From Shewanella pealeana ATCC 700345 (GTDB lineage: Bacteria; Pseudomonadota; Gammaproteobacteria; Enterobacterales; Shewanellaceae): a stretch of 64,000 nucleotides of DNA. Shown here piece after piece: positions 1 through 10,102 of this stretch; the stretch's first letter is position 1, and each line of letters opens with the position of its first letter. The stretch lies in assembly GCF_000018285.1 (NCBI RefSeq), contig NC_009901.1, forward strand, positions 2,355,001-2,419,000, read 5' to 3'. A model generated the notes under the pieces. The model saw nothing but the letters and a program-made list of their open reading frames with translations, made no database searches and was not told where the DNA came from. A program made the translations under genes and the position numbers.

Positions 1-572
1 GTGGTAAGACATGGAATAGTGAATACCATCAAGAACTGCTGTTTGAAGAAGACGTTGCATATTTGGAAGAATTAAAGGCTGAGGATGAAGCCCTTTACCT
101 TTCAGAGCGAAGTACATTACTACCCCATTTCAACCGCATTATTCAAGCAACTGATGGCACACTCATTATGGTTGGTGAGTTAGGCTTAGTTGCCACTTCA
201 ACTGATCAAGGCCAAAACTGGCTAAAACAAGATTTTTTGTATGAAGGTTCTTTATTCAACGCGATCATTGTCGATGAAACCGCTTTTGTGATGGGACTGA
301 GGGGCAATGTTTTTAAGTCGGATCTGAGTTTAGTTAATTGGCAGAAGGTTCATCTTCCCACTGATTCCACGGTTAATGCCGGAATAGGGCTCGAAGAGGG
401 CGCATTAAGATTAGTCGGTAATGCCGGTGTTATTATCGATATATCTGACTCGGGTAAAAGCCAACTTGTAGAGCAACGACAGGGTGAAAACTTAGTCGCT
501 ATTGCTAAAGACTCAGAAGGAAACTTATGGGTTTCTGGTAATAAAGGTCTCATCAAATTAGAACAAAAATAA
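1..572 (+). CDS. Ycf48/BNR-repeat protein, 3' part only
   Basis: The reading frame is open from the window edge (frame starting at base 3; the first residues include GKTW), so the 5' end lies outside. The visible 190 residues contain repeated short beta-propeller signatures: GLVATSTDQGQNWLKQ, GNVFKSDLSLVNWQKV, GNAGVIIDISDSGKSQ and GNLWVSGNKGLIKL. This fits the Ycf48/BNR beta-propeller fold. It ends 12 bases before the MMPL exporter gene, so the two are probably co-transcribed. In proteobacteria such propeller proteins are often encoded next to an MMPL/RND transporter. By inference it may be a periplasmic accessory factor of that exporter; the substrate is unknown. Confidence 0.75.
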   Translation, partial: GKTWNSEYHQELLFEEDVAYLEELKAEDEALYLSERSTLLPHFNRIIQATDGTLIMVGELGLVATSTDQGQNWLKQDFLYEGSLFNAIIVDETAFVMGLRGNVFKSDLSLVNWQKVHLPTDSTVNAGIGLEEGALRLVGNAGVIIDISDSGKSQLVEQRQGENLVAIAKDSEGNLWVSGNKGLIKLEQK

Positions 573-584
573 TAGGACCTTACT

Positions 585-2888
585 ATGTTAGATAAATTAG
601 TTAATGGATTCGAATCTTATCTATTCCGTCATAGAGCTTTCGTTATATTACTGTTTGCGGTAACGACTATCTTCCTTGGAATTCAAGCGAGTAACCTGAA
701 AATGGATGCCGCATTTGTTAAAAACATTCCACTTAACCACAACTACATGCAAACCTATCTGAAGCACCAGAAACAGTTTGGTGGTGCCAACAGCATCATG
801 GTGGCAGTAGAAGATACGAGCGGGAACATTTTCAATCCAAATTTCTTTGATGCACTTAAAAATGTACATGATCAGCTATTTTTTATACCTGGTGTAGACA
901 GAGCACAAGTTAAATCACTGTTCTCGCCATCTACGCGCTTTACTGAAGTCGTTGAAGACGGCTTTGCTGGTGGTCCTGTCATTCCCGCGGATTTTTCTAC
1001 CACAGAGCAAGGCTTAAAAACTGTTCGAGGTAATATCGAAAAAGCAGGTATTGTCGGCCGTTTGATTGCTGAAGACTACTCGGCAGCCATGGTGAGTACG
1101 CAGTTAATGGATTTCGATCCGCAAACTGGCGAACCCTTAGATACTTTGGCGTTTGCAGCACAGTTAGAAGAGCAGTTACGTGAACAGTATGAAACCGATG
1201 AAATAAAAATTCATATCATTGGTTTTGCTAAGATGGCCGGAGATGTTGCCGACGGTGCAAAAGGAGTGCTGCTGTTTTTCCTTATTGCTATCTTAGTGAC
1301 TGCAGTGATGGTTTACTTTTTCTCTAAGTCGGTAGCGCTAACAATTTTGCCGTTAGTATGTAGTTTGATTGCAGTTGTTTGGCAATTAGGGTTATTAACC
1401 GTCATCGGATTTGGTTTAGACCCTATGTCTATTCTTATTCCATTTTTGGTGTTTGCCATTGGTGTAAGTCACAGCGTACAGATGATTAATGCGGTAAGAC
1501 GACGCGTTACCGATGGACAAACGACAAAGGCAGCCGCGGCACTGGCATTTAGAAGTCTGCTTATTCCAGGTGGTGTTGCGCTGTTGTCTGACACCATAGG
1601 TTTTATGACGCTATTAGCCATCGACATTGGTATCATTCGAGAGCTCGCGATTTCAGCTTCTTTAGGTGTTGCTGTGATAATTTTAACAAACCTAATCTTA
1701 TTGCCGCTGGTGATCTCTTTTACAACAGTGACGCCTCGTAAAGATAATAAGCCAAACCCTGTAAATAACATCTGGCTTAAGCTATCTAATTTCGCTACGC
1801 CAAAATACGCGATTTGGGTCTTGATTGTGACAGGATTGCTCTATGCGGTTGGCTTACAGCAAGCGAATAAGATGAAAATTGGCGATCTACAAGGCGGAGC
1901 TCCCGCGCTGCATTTAGACTCTCGTTATAATCAAGACACTTTCTTTATTACTGATAAGTTCTCTATTACAACAGATGTGATGACAGTGATTGTTGAGGCA
2001 TTCCCTGAAGCCTGTACGTATCATTCTGTATTGACTCAAATTGATGAGTTTGAGTGGCAGGTTAGTAACACACCTGGAGTCGAGGCTACGGCGAGTTTGG
2101 CATCGGTGGCAAAGCGTGTAAATTCTGGCTTTAATGAAGGCAATCCAAAGTGGAGTGTTTTGCCACGCACCACAGCAAGCTTGGTTCAGGCGGTTGGTCG
2201 CGTACCGACAACTTCAGGGTTACTCAATAGCGATTGCTCTGTGATGCCGGTTTATCTGTTCCTAAAAGATCATAAAGCTGAAACCATTGAATTGGTTATC
2301 GATAAGGTTAATAAGTTACAAAAAGAGCTCGATAACGACAAAATCCAGTTTAAGTTAGCATCGGGCCCTGTCGGCGTCATGGCGGCAACCAATGAAGCAG
2401 TTGCAGAAGCACAGCTACCTATGATGCTTTATGTCTACGGCGCGGTGTTTATTCTATGTCTTATCAGTTTCCGGTCACTAAGAGCGACGATAGCAGTGAT
2501 TTTGCCTCTGTATGTGGTGTCCACATTGGCGCAGGCGTTAATGACTCAGCTCGATATTGGACTGGCCGTGAGTACCTTACCCGTGATTGCGCTAGGTGTG
2601 GGTATTGGTGTTGATTACGGTATTTATATCTTATCGACCATGGCTGTACGTCTAAGAGATGGGATGCCGGTACAAAAAGCTTATTATGAGGCACTAGTCG
2701 AACGTGGAAGTGCGGTGATTTTCACTGGACTGACATTAGCGATTGGTGTGAGTACTTGGTTCTTCTCGGCTCTTAAGTTCCAAATGGATATGGGGATTTT
2801 GCTTACATTCATGTTTTTGGTAAATATGTTGGGGGCAATAATTATCCTACCAGCCATAGCTGCCATGTTTTGGCGGCAGCCCAAGTAG
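585..2888 (+). CDS. MMPL-family RND exporter
   Basis: A 767-residue inner-membrane protein with the RND/MMPL layout. There is an N-terminal membrane segment (about 17-35), a large periplasmic loop, a membrane block (about 225-380), a second membrane segment near 405, a second loop, and a C-terminal membrane block (about 625-760). The segment around GVGIGVDYGIYIL carries the acidic residue typical of proton-relay helices of this superfamily. MMPL proteins export lipids or other hydrophobic compounds using proton motive force. A single polypeptide without a periplasmic adaptor fits MMPL rather than HAE1 pumps. The start has a purine-rich AGGACC upstream. The Ycf48-like gene just upstream is a likely partner. 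Substrate unknown. Confidence 0.85.
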   Translation: MLDKLVNGFESYLFRHRAFVILLFAVTTIFLGIQASNLKMDAAFVKNIPLNHNYMQTYLKHQKQFGGANSIMVAVEDTSGNIFNPNFFDALKNVHDQLFFIPGVDRAQVKSLFSPSTRFTEVVEDGFAGGPVIPADFSTTEQGLKTVRGNIEKAGIVGRLIAEDYSAAMVSTQLMDFDPQTGEPLDTLAFAAQLEEQLREQYETDEIKIHIIGFAKMAGDVADGAKGVLLFFLIAILVTAVMVYFFSKSVALTILPLVCSLIAVVWQLGLLTVIGFGLDPMSILIPFLVFAIGVSHSVQMINAVRRRVTDGQTTKAAAALAFRSLLIPGGVALLSDTIGFMTLLAIDIGIIRELAISASLGVAVIILTNLILLPLVISFTTVTPRKDNKPNPVNNIWLKLSNFATPKYAIWVLIVTGLLYAVGLQQANKMKIGDLQGGAPALHLDSRYNQDTFFITDKFSITTDVMTVIVEAFPEACTYHSVLTQIDEFEWQVSNTPGVEATASLASVAKRVNSGFNEGNPKWSVLPRTTASLVQAVGRVPTTSGLLNSDCSVMPVYLFLKDHKAETIELVIDKVNKLQKELDNDKIQFKLASGPVGVMAATNEAVAEAQLPMMLYVYGAVFILCLISFRSLRATIAVILPLYVVSTLAQALMTQLDIGLAVSTLPVIALGVGIGVDYGIYILSTMAVRLRDGMPVQKAYYEALVERGSAVIFTGLTLAIGVSTWFFSALKFQMDMGILLTFMFLVNMLGAIIILPAIAAMFWRQPK

Positions 2889-2899
2889 AATCAACGAAA

Positions 2900-2924
2900 G
2901 GGGAGCATTAGCTCCTCTTTTTTT
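2900..2924 (+). terminator. Rho-independent terminator after the MMPL gene
   Basis: The stem GGGGAGC/GCTCCTC with an ATTA loop is followed by a T run. It lies 12 bases after the stop codon. Confidence 0.8.
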
Positions 2925-3058
2925 ATGAATAAAAACACGTTATATACGATTGTTATGTCAACAGTGTGAATAAAATCGGTGCGAGGTTAATATCAATGAG
3001 GATGTACCACTAAAATAGTTCTCGAAATATAGGGGATTTAGTAATAGACTTCGCGCTA

Positions 3059-3070
3059 TGACCTAGGTCA
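3059..3070. promoter_or_regulatory. Perfect 12-bp palindrome upstream of glutamate dehydrogenase
   Basis: TGACCTAGGTCA is a perfect dyad about 80 bases before the start codon of the glutamate dehydrogenase gene. It is the size of a regulator half-site pair, but I do not recognise the regulator, and a 12-bp dyad can occur by chance. Confidence 0.3.
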
Positions 3071-3149
3071 CAGAAATAGGCTCAGGTCGGTTTAAGAAGC
3101 ATCCATAAAAATTAAAAAGCGCTGCCATAGCCCCTAAGGAAATAGCAAC

Positions 3150-6100
3150 ATGGCCTTGAAAGATGCAATGCCTTCAGTACTGCTCGAAAACGTAGTCAAC
3201 CTAATTCACTCTAAAGTACCCAATTCACAAGCTAAGCAAGTTGAGCAGTTCGCAACTTGCCTCTATGCGCATATGTCGAAAGACGATCTGAATGCGCGTA
3301 ACGACAGTGACCTCTATGGCGCTGTTTTGAGTCAATGGAACGCACTGAATAAGACCTCCGTCGGGGAAGGTCATATCAGAGTCTTCAACCCGAGCCAGTC
3401 TAAGCATGGCTGGCAATCAAGCCACTCGATTATTGAAATTATTCAACCAGACATGCCTTTCCTAGTCGATTCAGTTGGCATGGCGATTAACCGTTTGGGC
3501 ATTAAGGCACATATGATGCTGCACACGCCGATGGTTATAGAGCGTCAAGACGGTGTGGTAACTCATGTTAGTTATAGTTCAGATAAACAAGAAAACGTCG
3601 ACAAGGTTGCTGTTTTTCTAATTGAGATTGACCGTCAAAGTAGCGATGACGATATTAAGTCACTTACGAAAGAGATTGAGTCAGTGATTGGAGATGTCGC
3701 TGCTGCAGTTAATGACTGGGAAGCAATGTCGGCCAAGCTTGGCGAAACCATCAACGAGTTAGAAAATCGTCCTTACCCCGGTACTAAGGAAGAGCTAAAT
3801 GAAGCGAAAAACTTCTTATCTTACCTAAACGACCATCACCTTACATTACTTGGCTATCGCCGTTATGACTTGCATAAAGTCGAGGGTGATTTAGAGTTGG
3901 TCGCCGATAAATCGACTAGTCTAGGCTTGATGGCTAAATCAAGTAAAACCAAAACTGAAACAGGTCTTCTCCTGTCAACTTTTTCAGAGAATGCACGTAA
4001 AGAGGCGCTAGATAAAAGCCTATTGGTGTTGACTAAGAGTAGTGAGAAAAGCCGCGTTCATCGTCCTGCCTATGTGGATTATATCGGTGTTAAACGCTTC
4101 GATGAGCAGGGTAACGTTATTGGTGAAGATAGATTTATCGGTTTGTATGCCTCAAATCTGTATAACCGTAGTCCTCGTGAAATTCCTTTACTTGCGCAAA
4201 AAGTGCAACGGGTATTAGACCGTTCAGGTCTAGCACCTCGCTCTCATGACTATAAAGCTTTAATGCATATCCTCGAGACTCTACCACGAGATGAGTTGAT
4301 CCAAGCCAGTGTTACACAGCTTGCATCAATCGCTCACGGTGTACTTGAGATGCAAGATCGTGACAAGCTGAAATTGTTTGTTCGTAAAGATGGCTTTGGC
4401 AGATTCTTCTCTTGCTTAGTTTATGTATCAAAAGATAGATATAACACTAAGTTACGTGAAGATACCCAGCGTATCCTTGCGCAGCATTTCAATAGTAGTG
4501 AAGACGTGGAGTTCACCACATATTTCTCAGAGTCTACTTTGGCAAGAACCCATTACATCATCAAAGTTGACAATAATAGTATGGACGTCGATGTGGCAGC
4601 GATTGAGAATAATTTGACCGAAGCGGCTCGCTCTTGGGAAGACAAGCTTGCTAGTGCAGTGTTTAGCGCTCAAGGCGAAGAGCTAGGAAATAGCCTGATT
4701 AAGCGTTATGTGGATGCATTTCCACGTAGCTATAAAGAAGATGTTCTGCCTAGTTCTGCAGTTGTCGATATTCAGCATCTTGAAGAGCTTGATGATGACC
4801 ATAAATTGGGTATGTTGTTCTATCAACCACAAGAAACAGCGTTAAACGACAATAAGGTTCGTCTAAAGTTATTCCACAAAGATGAACCTATCCATCTTTC
4901 AGACGTGTTGCCAATGCTTGAAAACTTCGGTCTTCGAGTAATTAATGAAAGACCTTATGAAGTTAAAACTGTCGAAGGTGCCACATATTGGATCCTAGAC
5001 TTTTTGATGACAACCCAAAGTGTGGCATCAGATGATCTTGCTGACAGCCAGGAGCGTTTCCAAACTGCGTTGTCACAGGTGTGGAAGAAAGAGCTAGAAG
5101 ATGATGGTTTTAACCGTTTAGTTCTCTCAACTGGCCTAACGGGCCGCGAAGTGTCAGTACTTCGTGCTTATGCTAAATATATGCGTCAAATCGACTCTAC
5201 ATTTAGCCAAGCCTATATTGAAGAGACTTTCTCAAGTTATCCGCAAATTGCTGATCTGCTTGTTAAAATGTACATTCGCAAGTTCAACCCTAAGTTGAAA
5301 ACGCGTACGTTAAACAAGTTCATTGAACAAATAGATCTTCGTCTTGATGATGTTTCTAGCTTAGATGATGACAGAATTATTCGTCGTTATCTTGATTTGA
5401 TTAATGCAACTAACCGTACCAACTTCTATCAGCTGGCAGAATCAGGCTTGCCAAAATCATATATCTCGTTCAAATTTGAACCTGAATTGATCCCTGAAAT
5501 GCCAAAGCCACTGCCTAAATATGAAATCTTCGTTTACTCTCCACGTGTAGAAGGCGTACACCTTCGTGGTGGTAAAGTCGCTCGTGGTGGCCTGCGTTGG
5601 TCAGACAGACGAGAGGACTTCCGTACAGAAGTGTTAGGTCTTGTTAAAGCGCAGCAAGTTAAGAATACGGTAATTGTTCCTGTAGGAGCAAAAGGTGGTT
5701 TCGTATGTAAGCAACTGCCTACAGACGGTGGACGTGAAGCTTTCTTCGCGGAAGGACAAGAATGCTACCGCTTATTTATTCGCGGTTTACTCGATATCAG
5801 TGACAACATTATCAATGGTGAGGTCATTGCTCCTGAAAATGTAGTAAGACACGATGAGGACGACCCATATCTTGTTGTTGCTGCCGATAAAGGGACTGCA
5901 ACTTTCTCTGATATCGCCAATGAAATTGCAATCGAATATAACTTCTGGTTAGGCGATGCATTCGCTTCGGGTGGCAGTAACGGTTATGACCACAAGAAGA
6001 TGGGTATTACCGCACGTGGTGCATGGGAGTCTGTTAAACGTCACTTCCGTGAAATGGGCGTTAACTGTCAAACTACTGATTTTACCTGTTTAGCCGTCGG

Positions 6101-7994
6101 AGATATGGCCGGTGATGTCTTTGGTAATGGTATGTTATTGTCGAAACATACCCGACTAGTCGCAGCCTTTAACCACATGCATATCTTCATCGACCCAAAT
6201 CCAGATGCCGCGACCAGTTATGTGGAACGTGAGCGTTTGTTTGCGCTGCCACGCTCTAGCTGGGAGGATTACAACAAAGAGCTCATTTCTAAAGGTGGTG
6301 GTATCTTCTTACGCTCAGCGAAGTCGATTCCATTGTCAGCAGAAATGAAGAAGATGTTGGGAAGCCAAAAAGCTTCTATGCCACCGCTTGAGCTGCTAAA
6401 AGAACTACTTAAGATGCAAGTGGATCTTATCTGGAACGGCGGTATTGGTACTTATGTTAAGGCGACCACTGAATCACATGCAGAAGTTGGTGATCGCGCT
6501 AATGACGCAATTCGTGTAAATGGCAATGAAGTCAAAGCCAAGATTATTGGTGAAGGTGGTAACTTAGGTTGTACCCAGCTAGGTCGTATTGAATACTGCG
6601 CTAATGGTGGGCGCATGAACACTGACTTCGTTGACAACGTGGGTGGTGTTGACTGTTCAGATAACGAAGTAAACATTAAAATTTTGCTTAATGCGTTAGT
6701 CGCAGATGGTGAGATGACAGTTAAGCAGCGTAATCGTCTGCTTGAAGAGATGACGGATGAAGTGAGCCGTATCGTTCTTCAAGACTGTAAAGATCAAACC
6801 AGAACGATTTCAGTCACGCAAGTACGTGGCGCTGAGCAGCTTAAAGAGCAGATTCGATTCATTCATTATCTTGAGAAAGAGGGCAAGCTTGATAGAGCAC
6901 TAGAGTTCTTACCAAATGAAGATGAATTAGCCGACCGTTTAGTTAATGGTAAATCGCTGACACGACCAGAATTATCGGTGTTAGTTGCTTACGCTAAGAT
7001 GGTATTAAAAGAGCAGCTATTAACTTCAGAAATTACTGAAGATAGCTTCTTAAGTCAGCTATTAATTGAATACTTCCCTAAGCAGTTACAAGAGAAGTAC
7101 ATCGATAATATGGCATCGCATCCGCTACGTGGTGAAATTATTGCTACTTCTTTGGCCAATGAGTTGGTCAATGATATGGGACTTAATTTCGTGCAACGTA
7201 TGCAAGATGAGACAGGTGCCTCAGTAGCGGAAGCTACCATTTGTTATACTATGGCACGCGAAGTGTTTGGTTTAGCTGATTTAACCAAATCTATTACTGA
7301 TTTGAATGGCGTTATTCCAGCTGTTGTACAGTGTGAAATGCTGCATCAGTTACGTCGCAATATTCGTCGTGCGAGTCGTTGGTTCCTACGCCACCGCAAC
7401 CGTAACTTGAATATTGAACAGACAATCGAGTTCTTTAAACCTGTGTTTGATGATTTGAAAGTAAGCGTGCATCAATACATGGTTAATGAGGAAGTTGAAG
7501 GAATTCGCGCAGAGTCGAATGCATTAATTAAAGAAGGGGTACCTGAAGATGTTGCCATGGTTGTGGCAAATGTCAGTACCTTGTTCTCGGCATTAGATAT
7601 CGCACAAATATGTGATCTTGAAGGTAAGCCAGTTCCGTTAGTCGCTGAAACGTACTTTAAGCTAGGTGCAAGTGTCGATCTACATTGGTTCCTTGAACAG
7701 ATTAGCGCACAACCTGTTTCGAACCATTGGCAAGCACTGGCTAGAGCCGCCTTTAGGGAAGAGCTTGATTGGCAGCAGCGTTCACTCAGCTCTGTCGTAT
7801 TGAGAACTTGTACGGAAACCTGTGATGCGAACAAGATCATATCAGAATGGATTGAGTCGAATCAGAGCCTATTGGAACGTTGGTTCCATATGCTAGCTGA
7901 CTTTAAGACTTCGCAAAGCCATGAGTTTGCAAAGTTCTCTGTAGCCTTACGTGAACTTAATCTTTTGATCCTTCATTGTGAAGGTCAAAAGTAA
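3150..7994 (+). CDS. gdhB: NAD-specific glutamate dehydrogenase, large GDH-180 type
   Basis: At 1614 residues it matches the size of the about 180-kDa bacterial NAD-glutamate dehydrogenases (Bac_GDH family). These convert glutamate to 2-oxoglutarate and ammonia with NAD+ and usually work in the catabolic direction. N-terminal ACT-like regulatory regions (about 1-700) precede the catalytic core. Core signatures are visible: GGKVARGGLRWSDR near 805, VPVGAKGGFVCK near 845, and the nucleotide-binding region around GDMAGDVFGNGML near 985. The C-terminal helical domain fills the last 400 residues. It is a single gene with its own terminator. The start ATG has AAGGAA upstream. The gene symbol follows Pseudomonas use. 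Confidence 0.95.
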   Translation: MALKDAMPSVLLENVVNLIHSKVPNSQAKQVEQFATCLYAHMSKDDLNARNDSDLYGAVLSQWNALNKTSVGEGHIRVFNPSQSKHGWQSSHSIIEIIQPDMPFLVDSVGMAINRLGIKAHMMLHTPMVIERQDGVVTHVSYSSDKQENVDKVAVFLIEIDRQSSDDDIKSLTKEIESVIGDVAAAVNDWEAMSAKLGETINELENRPYPGTKEELNEAKNFLSYLNDHHLTLLGYRRYDLHKVEGDLELVADKSTSLGLMAKSSKTKTETGLLLSTFSENARKEALDKSLLVLTKSSEKSRVHRPAYVDYIGVKRFDEQGNVIGEDRFIGLYASNLYNRSPREIPLLAQKVQRVLDRSGLAPRSHDYKALMHILETLPRDELIQASVTQLASIAHGVLEMQDRDKLKLFVRKDGFGRFFSCLVYVSKDRYNTKLREDTQRILAQHFNSSEDVEFTTYFSESTLARTHYIIKVDNNSMDVDVAAIENNLTEAARSWEDKLASAVFSAQGEELGNSLIKRYVDAFPRSYKEDVLPSSAVVDIQHLEELDDDHKLGMLFYQPQETALNDNKVRLKLFHKDEPIHLSDVLPMLENFGLRVINERPYEVKTVEGATYWILDFLMTTQSVASDDLADSQERFQTALSQVWKKELEDDGFNRLVLSTGLTGREVSVLRAYAKYMRQIDSTFSQAYIEETFSSYPQIADLLVKMYIRKFNPKLKTRTLNKFIEQIDLRLDDVSSLDDDRIIRRYLDLINATNRTNFYQLAESGLPKSYISFKFEPELIPEMPKPLPKYEIFVYSPRVEGVHLRGGKVARGGLRWSDRREDFRTEVLGLVKAQQVKNTVIVPVGAKGGFVCKQLPTDGGREAFFAEGQECYRLFIRGLLDISDNIINGEVIAPENVVRHDEDDPYLVVAADKGTATFSDIANEIAIEYNFWLGDAFASGGSNGYDHKKMGITARGAWESVKRHFREMGVNCQTTDFTCLAVGDMAGDVFGNGMLLSKHTRLVAAFNHMHIFIDPNPDAATSYVERERLFALPRSSWEDYNKELISKGGGIFLRSAKSIPLSAEMKKMLGSQKASMPPLELLKELLKMQVDLIWNGGIGTYVKATTESHAEVGDRANDAIRVNGNEVKAKIIGEGGNLGCTQLGRIEYCANGGRMNTDFVDNVGGVDCSDNEVNIKILLNALVADGEMTVKQRNRLLEEMTDEVSRIVLQDCKDQTRTISVTQVRGAEQLKEQIRFIHYLEKEGKLDRALEFLPNEDELADRLVNGKSLTRPELSVLVAYAKMVLKEQLLTSEITEDSFLSQLLIEYFPKQLQEKYIDNMASHPLRGEIIATSLANELVNDMGLNFVQRMQDETGASVAEATICYTMAREVFGLADLTKSITDLNGVIPAVVQCEMLHQLRRNIRRASRWFLRHRNRNLNIEQTIEFFKPVFDDLKVSVHQYMVNEEVEGIRAESNALIKEGVPEDVAMVVANVSTLFSALDIAQICDLEGKPVPLVAETYFKLGASVDLHWFLEQISAQPVSNHWQALARAAFREELDWQQRSLSSVVLRTCTETCDANKIISEWIESNQSLLERWFHMLADFKTSQSHEFAKFSVALRELNLLILHCEGQK

Positions 7995-8010
7995 TCTGAT
8001 TAAAATCAGC

Positions 8011-8037
8011 AGCCCTGGCAATTGCCGGGGCTTTTTT
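8011..8037 (+). terminator. Terminator after glutamate dehydrogenase
   Basis: AGCCCTGGC/GCCGGGGCT forms a strong stem followed by T6. It ends 17 bases before pyrD, so pyrD probably has its own promoter or is reached by read-through. Confidence 0.85.
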
Positions 8038-8053
8038 CGGTCTAGGAGAAAAC

Positions 8054-9073
8054 ATGTTTTATAAAATCGCACAAAAGTTCATGTTTCAGATGGATCCAGA
8101 ACTGGCCCATAATTTCGCTATCGGCAGTTTAAAATTTACTGGTAATTCACCTTTAAATTGCTTTTATGCGCAAAATATTAAGCCAGCCCCAGTGACAATG
8201 ATGGGACTAACTTTTCCAAACCCAGTGGGTCTTGCTGCTGGTATGGATAAAGAAGGTGAATGCATTGATGCATTCCATGCTATGGGTTTTGGTCATATTG
8301 AAGTGGGCACGGTTACACCACGCCCTCAACCAGGTAATGAACAGCCACGTTGTTTTAGACTAAAACCCGCGAAAGCGATTATTAACCGTATGGGTTTTAA
8401 CAACAAAGGTGTTGATAATCTAGTTGCTAATCTTAAAGCGGTTAAGTCGAATGCGATGGTTGGTGTCAATATTGGTAAGAATAAAGACACACCAGTAGAG
8501 CAAGGTAAGGAAGATTACCTGATCTGTATGGATAAGGTTTATCCTTATGCCGCTTATATAGCAGTCAATATTTCATCACCAAATACACCTGGTCTACGAT
8601 CGCTTCAGTACGGCGATCTTTTAGATGATCTACTTGGATCACTAAAGCAGAAGCAAAAAGAACTTGCTGAACAACACGGTAAGTACGTACCAATTGCTTT
8701 AAAAATTGCGCCAGACCTGTCAAGTGAAGAGATTGAGAAAATAGCTGACGCGTTAATTAGAAGCGAATTCGATGCAGCTATCGCAACCAATACTACATTA
8801 ACTCGTGACGGTGTAAGTGGTTTGCTTAATGCCAATGAGGCGGGCGGACTAAGTGGTAAGCCATTGAATTCATTGTCTACAATGGTTATCAAACAACTTG
8901 CTGATTGTTTAAAAGGACAGCTGCCAATTATCGGTGTTGGTGGTATTAACAGCGCTGAAGACGCACTTGATAAACTAGACGCCGGTGCTGAAATGGTACA
9001 AATTTATTCTGGTTTTATCTATCAAGGACCAAAATTAATTAAAGATATTGTAGAAGCATATCGAATTAAATAA
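8054..9073 (+). CDS. pyrD: Dihydroorotate dehydrogenase (quinone), class 2
   Basis: It oxidises dihydroorotate to orotate with transfer of electrons to the quinone pool, the fourth step of pyrimidine synthesis, at the inner membrane. The protein is 339 residues, close to the 336 of E. coli PyrD. Visible features are the amphipathic N-terminal helix ([19 protein letters not shown]), [15 protein letters not shown], the catalytic-loop serine in [12 protein letters not shown], and the FMN phosphate-binding [11 protein letters not shown] near the C terminus. TAGGAG precedes the ATG. zapC follows, as in E. coli and other Shewanella. Confidence 0.97.
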   Translation: MFYKIAQKFMFQMDPELAHNFAIGSLKFTGNSPLNCFYAQNIKPAPVTMMGLTFPNPVGLAAGMDKEGECIDAFHAMGFGHIEVGTVTPRPQPGNEQPRCFRLKPAKAIINRMGFNNKGVDNLVANLKAVKSNAMVGVNIGKNKDTPVEQGKEDYLICMDKVYPYAAYIAVNISSPNTPGLRSLQYGDLLDDLLGSLKQKQKELAEQHGKYVPIALKIAPDLSSEEIEKIADALIRSEFDAAIATNTTLTRDGVSGLLNANEAGGLSGKPLNSLSTMVIKQLADCLKGQLPIIGVGGINSAEDALDKLDAGAEMVQIYSGFIYQGPKLIKDIVEAYRIK

Positions 9074-9106
9074 GCCCTATCGATCTAAAGTTATTATTTA
9101 GAGCAT

Positions 9107-9150
9107 AAAACGATCATTGGGATCTTAATTGGATCGCAATGATCGTTTTT
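9107..9150 (+). terminator. Terminator between pyrD and zapC
   Basis: A 13-bp perfect inverted repeat (AAAACGATCATTG and its complement), with extra pairing inside, is followed by a T run. It could act on both strands because the left arm begins with four A bases. Confidence 0.75.
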
Positions 9151-9246
9151 ATTTAATAATTCTAATACCATATCGAATAAAATTTATTTTGATATTGATG
9201 AAATTATCATCTATTATCGGTTTGTATCTAAATAAAGGTAAACGTT

Positions 9247-9786
9247 ATGTTATTAATGCCAAAAAGGGATTGGCAGTGGGGATATAGTGAAACGCATGGA
9301 GTGTTAAGCGTTTCGTTAGGGGATGACATGGAGTTTTTGTCGCCTTATAAATTAAAGTCCTTAATACCTGATGCCAAAGAAACAATGGAGTTTAGTGTTG
9401 AACACGCTAAGTTCTATATAGACTTGGTTGATCGTTTATCAAAAACACTTCCATTGAACGATGCATTATTAGTTCAAATTGCATTAAATGCTACTGCTGC
9501 TCATTTTCTATTAAAACCTCAAATGCCGAAGTCATGGTTTTTTAGTACTTCACATCAATGTGTTTATAGTGAAGTAGGCAAACTATTTCAATTGACGACA
9601 AGCGAGCACACAGTTCTAGCAATGGTGATAGAGTCTGGATTACAAGCATCTTTAGTCATGATCATGTCAGCAGAATGCCGTTTAACAGACACGAAAACAC
9701 TGGGTCAGTTTGAAACGATAAAAGTTATGCATGACAGGTTGGCGCCACTCACAACATCGACCCAGCAGCAGATCTACGCAGCATAA
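9247..9786 (+). CDS. zapC: Cell division protein ZapC
   Basis: A 179-residue cytoplasmic protein, the usual length for ZapC (180 in E. coli), which binds FtsZ and promotes protofilament bundling at the division ring. Family signatures are visible: W-W at the N terminus (KRDWQWGY), the conserved LKPQMPKSWFF near residue 90, and VMHDRLAP near the C terminus. The position after pyrD agrees with gammaproteobacterial gene order. AAAGGTAAAC provides a ribosome binding site before ATG. Confidence 0.93.
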   Translation: MLLMPKRDWQWGYSETHGVLSVSLGDDMEFLSPYKLKSLIPDAKETMEFSVEHAKFYIDLVDRLSKTLPLNDALLVQIALNATAAHFLLKPQMPKSWFFSTSHQCVYSEVGKLFQLTTSEHTVLAMVIESGLQASLVMIMSAECRLTDTKTLGQFETIKVMHDRLAPLTTSTQQQIYAA

Positions 9787-10102
9787 AAACCACGCAGTAT
9801 TAAATTTAGGAATTACAAAGTTCTTGCTAGGTTTTCTAGGCAACTCCAATGTGATTAGTATTAATTCGCTATATATGTGAGTCAGCTCTATCTAATAGCG
9901 AGTTTTTAAATAAAGGCTATTCATAGTTTTACTGTAGGTGCTCATTGCAATCATTGAGGATATTTATTGGCCCATAGTAACTTGCTAGTTGCTCAGTTAA
10001 TAGTTTGCAGTGAGGAAGCGAAGAGGGTGGGAAAATATGATAGGGTTTATATGTTAGTGTCGCGCTATAGAAAGTAAGCAACGACACTCATTTTATAGCT
10101 TG
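9787..10102. other. Gene-free stretch of about 316 bp
   Basis: An A/T-rich spacer between zapC and the convergent cyclophilin gene. I found no ORF with a plausible start, no strong terminator hairpin and no repeat. Confidence 0.5.

Noticed and set aside
1469..1771. Long antisense frames within the MMPL and other genes
   Set aside because: They lie opposite strongly supported genes, with no family signature and no ribosome binding site.
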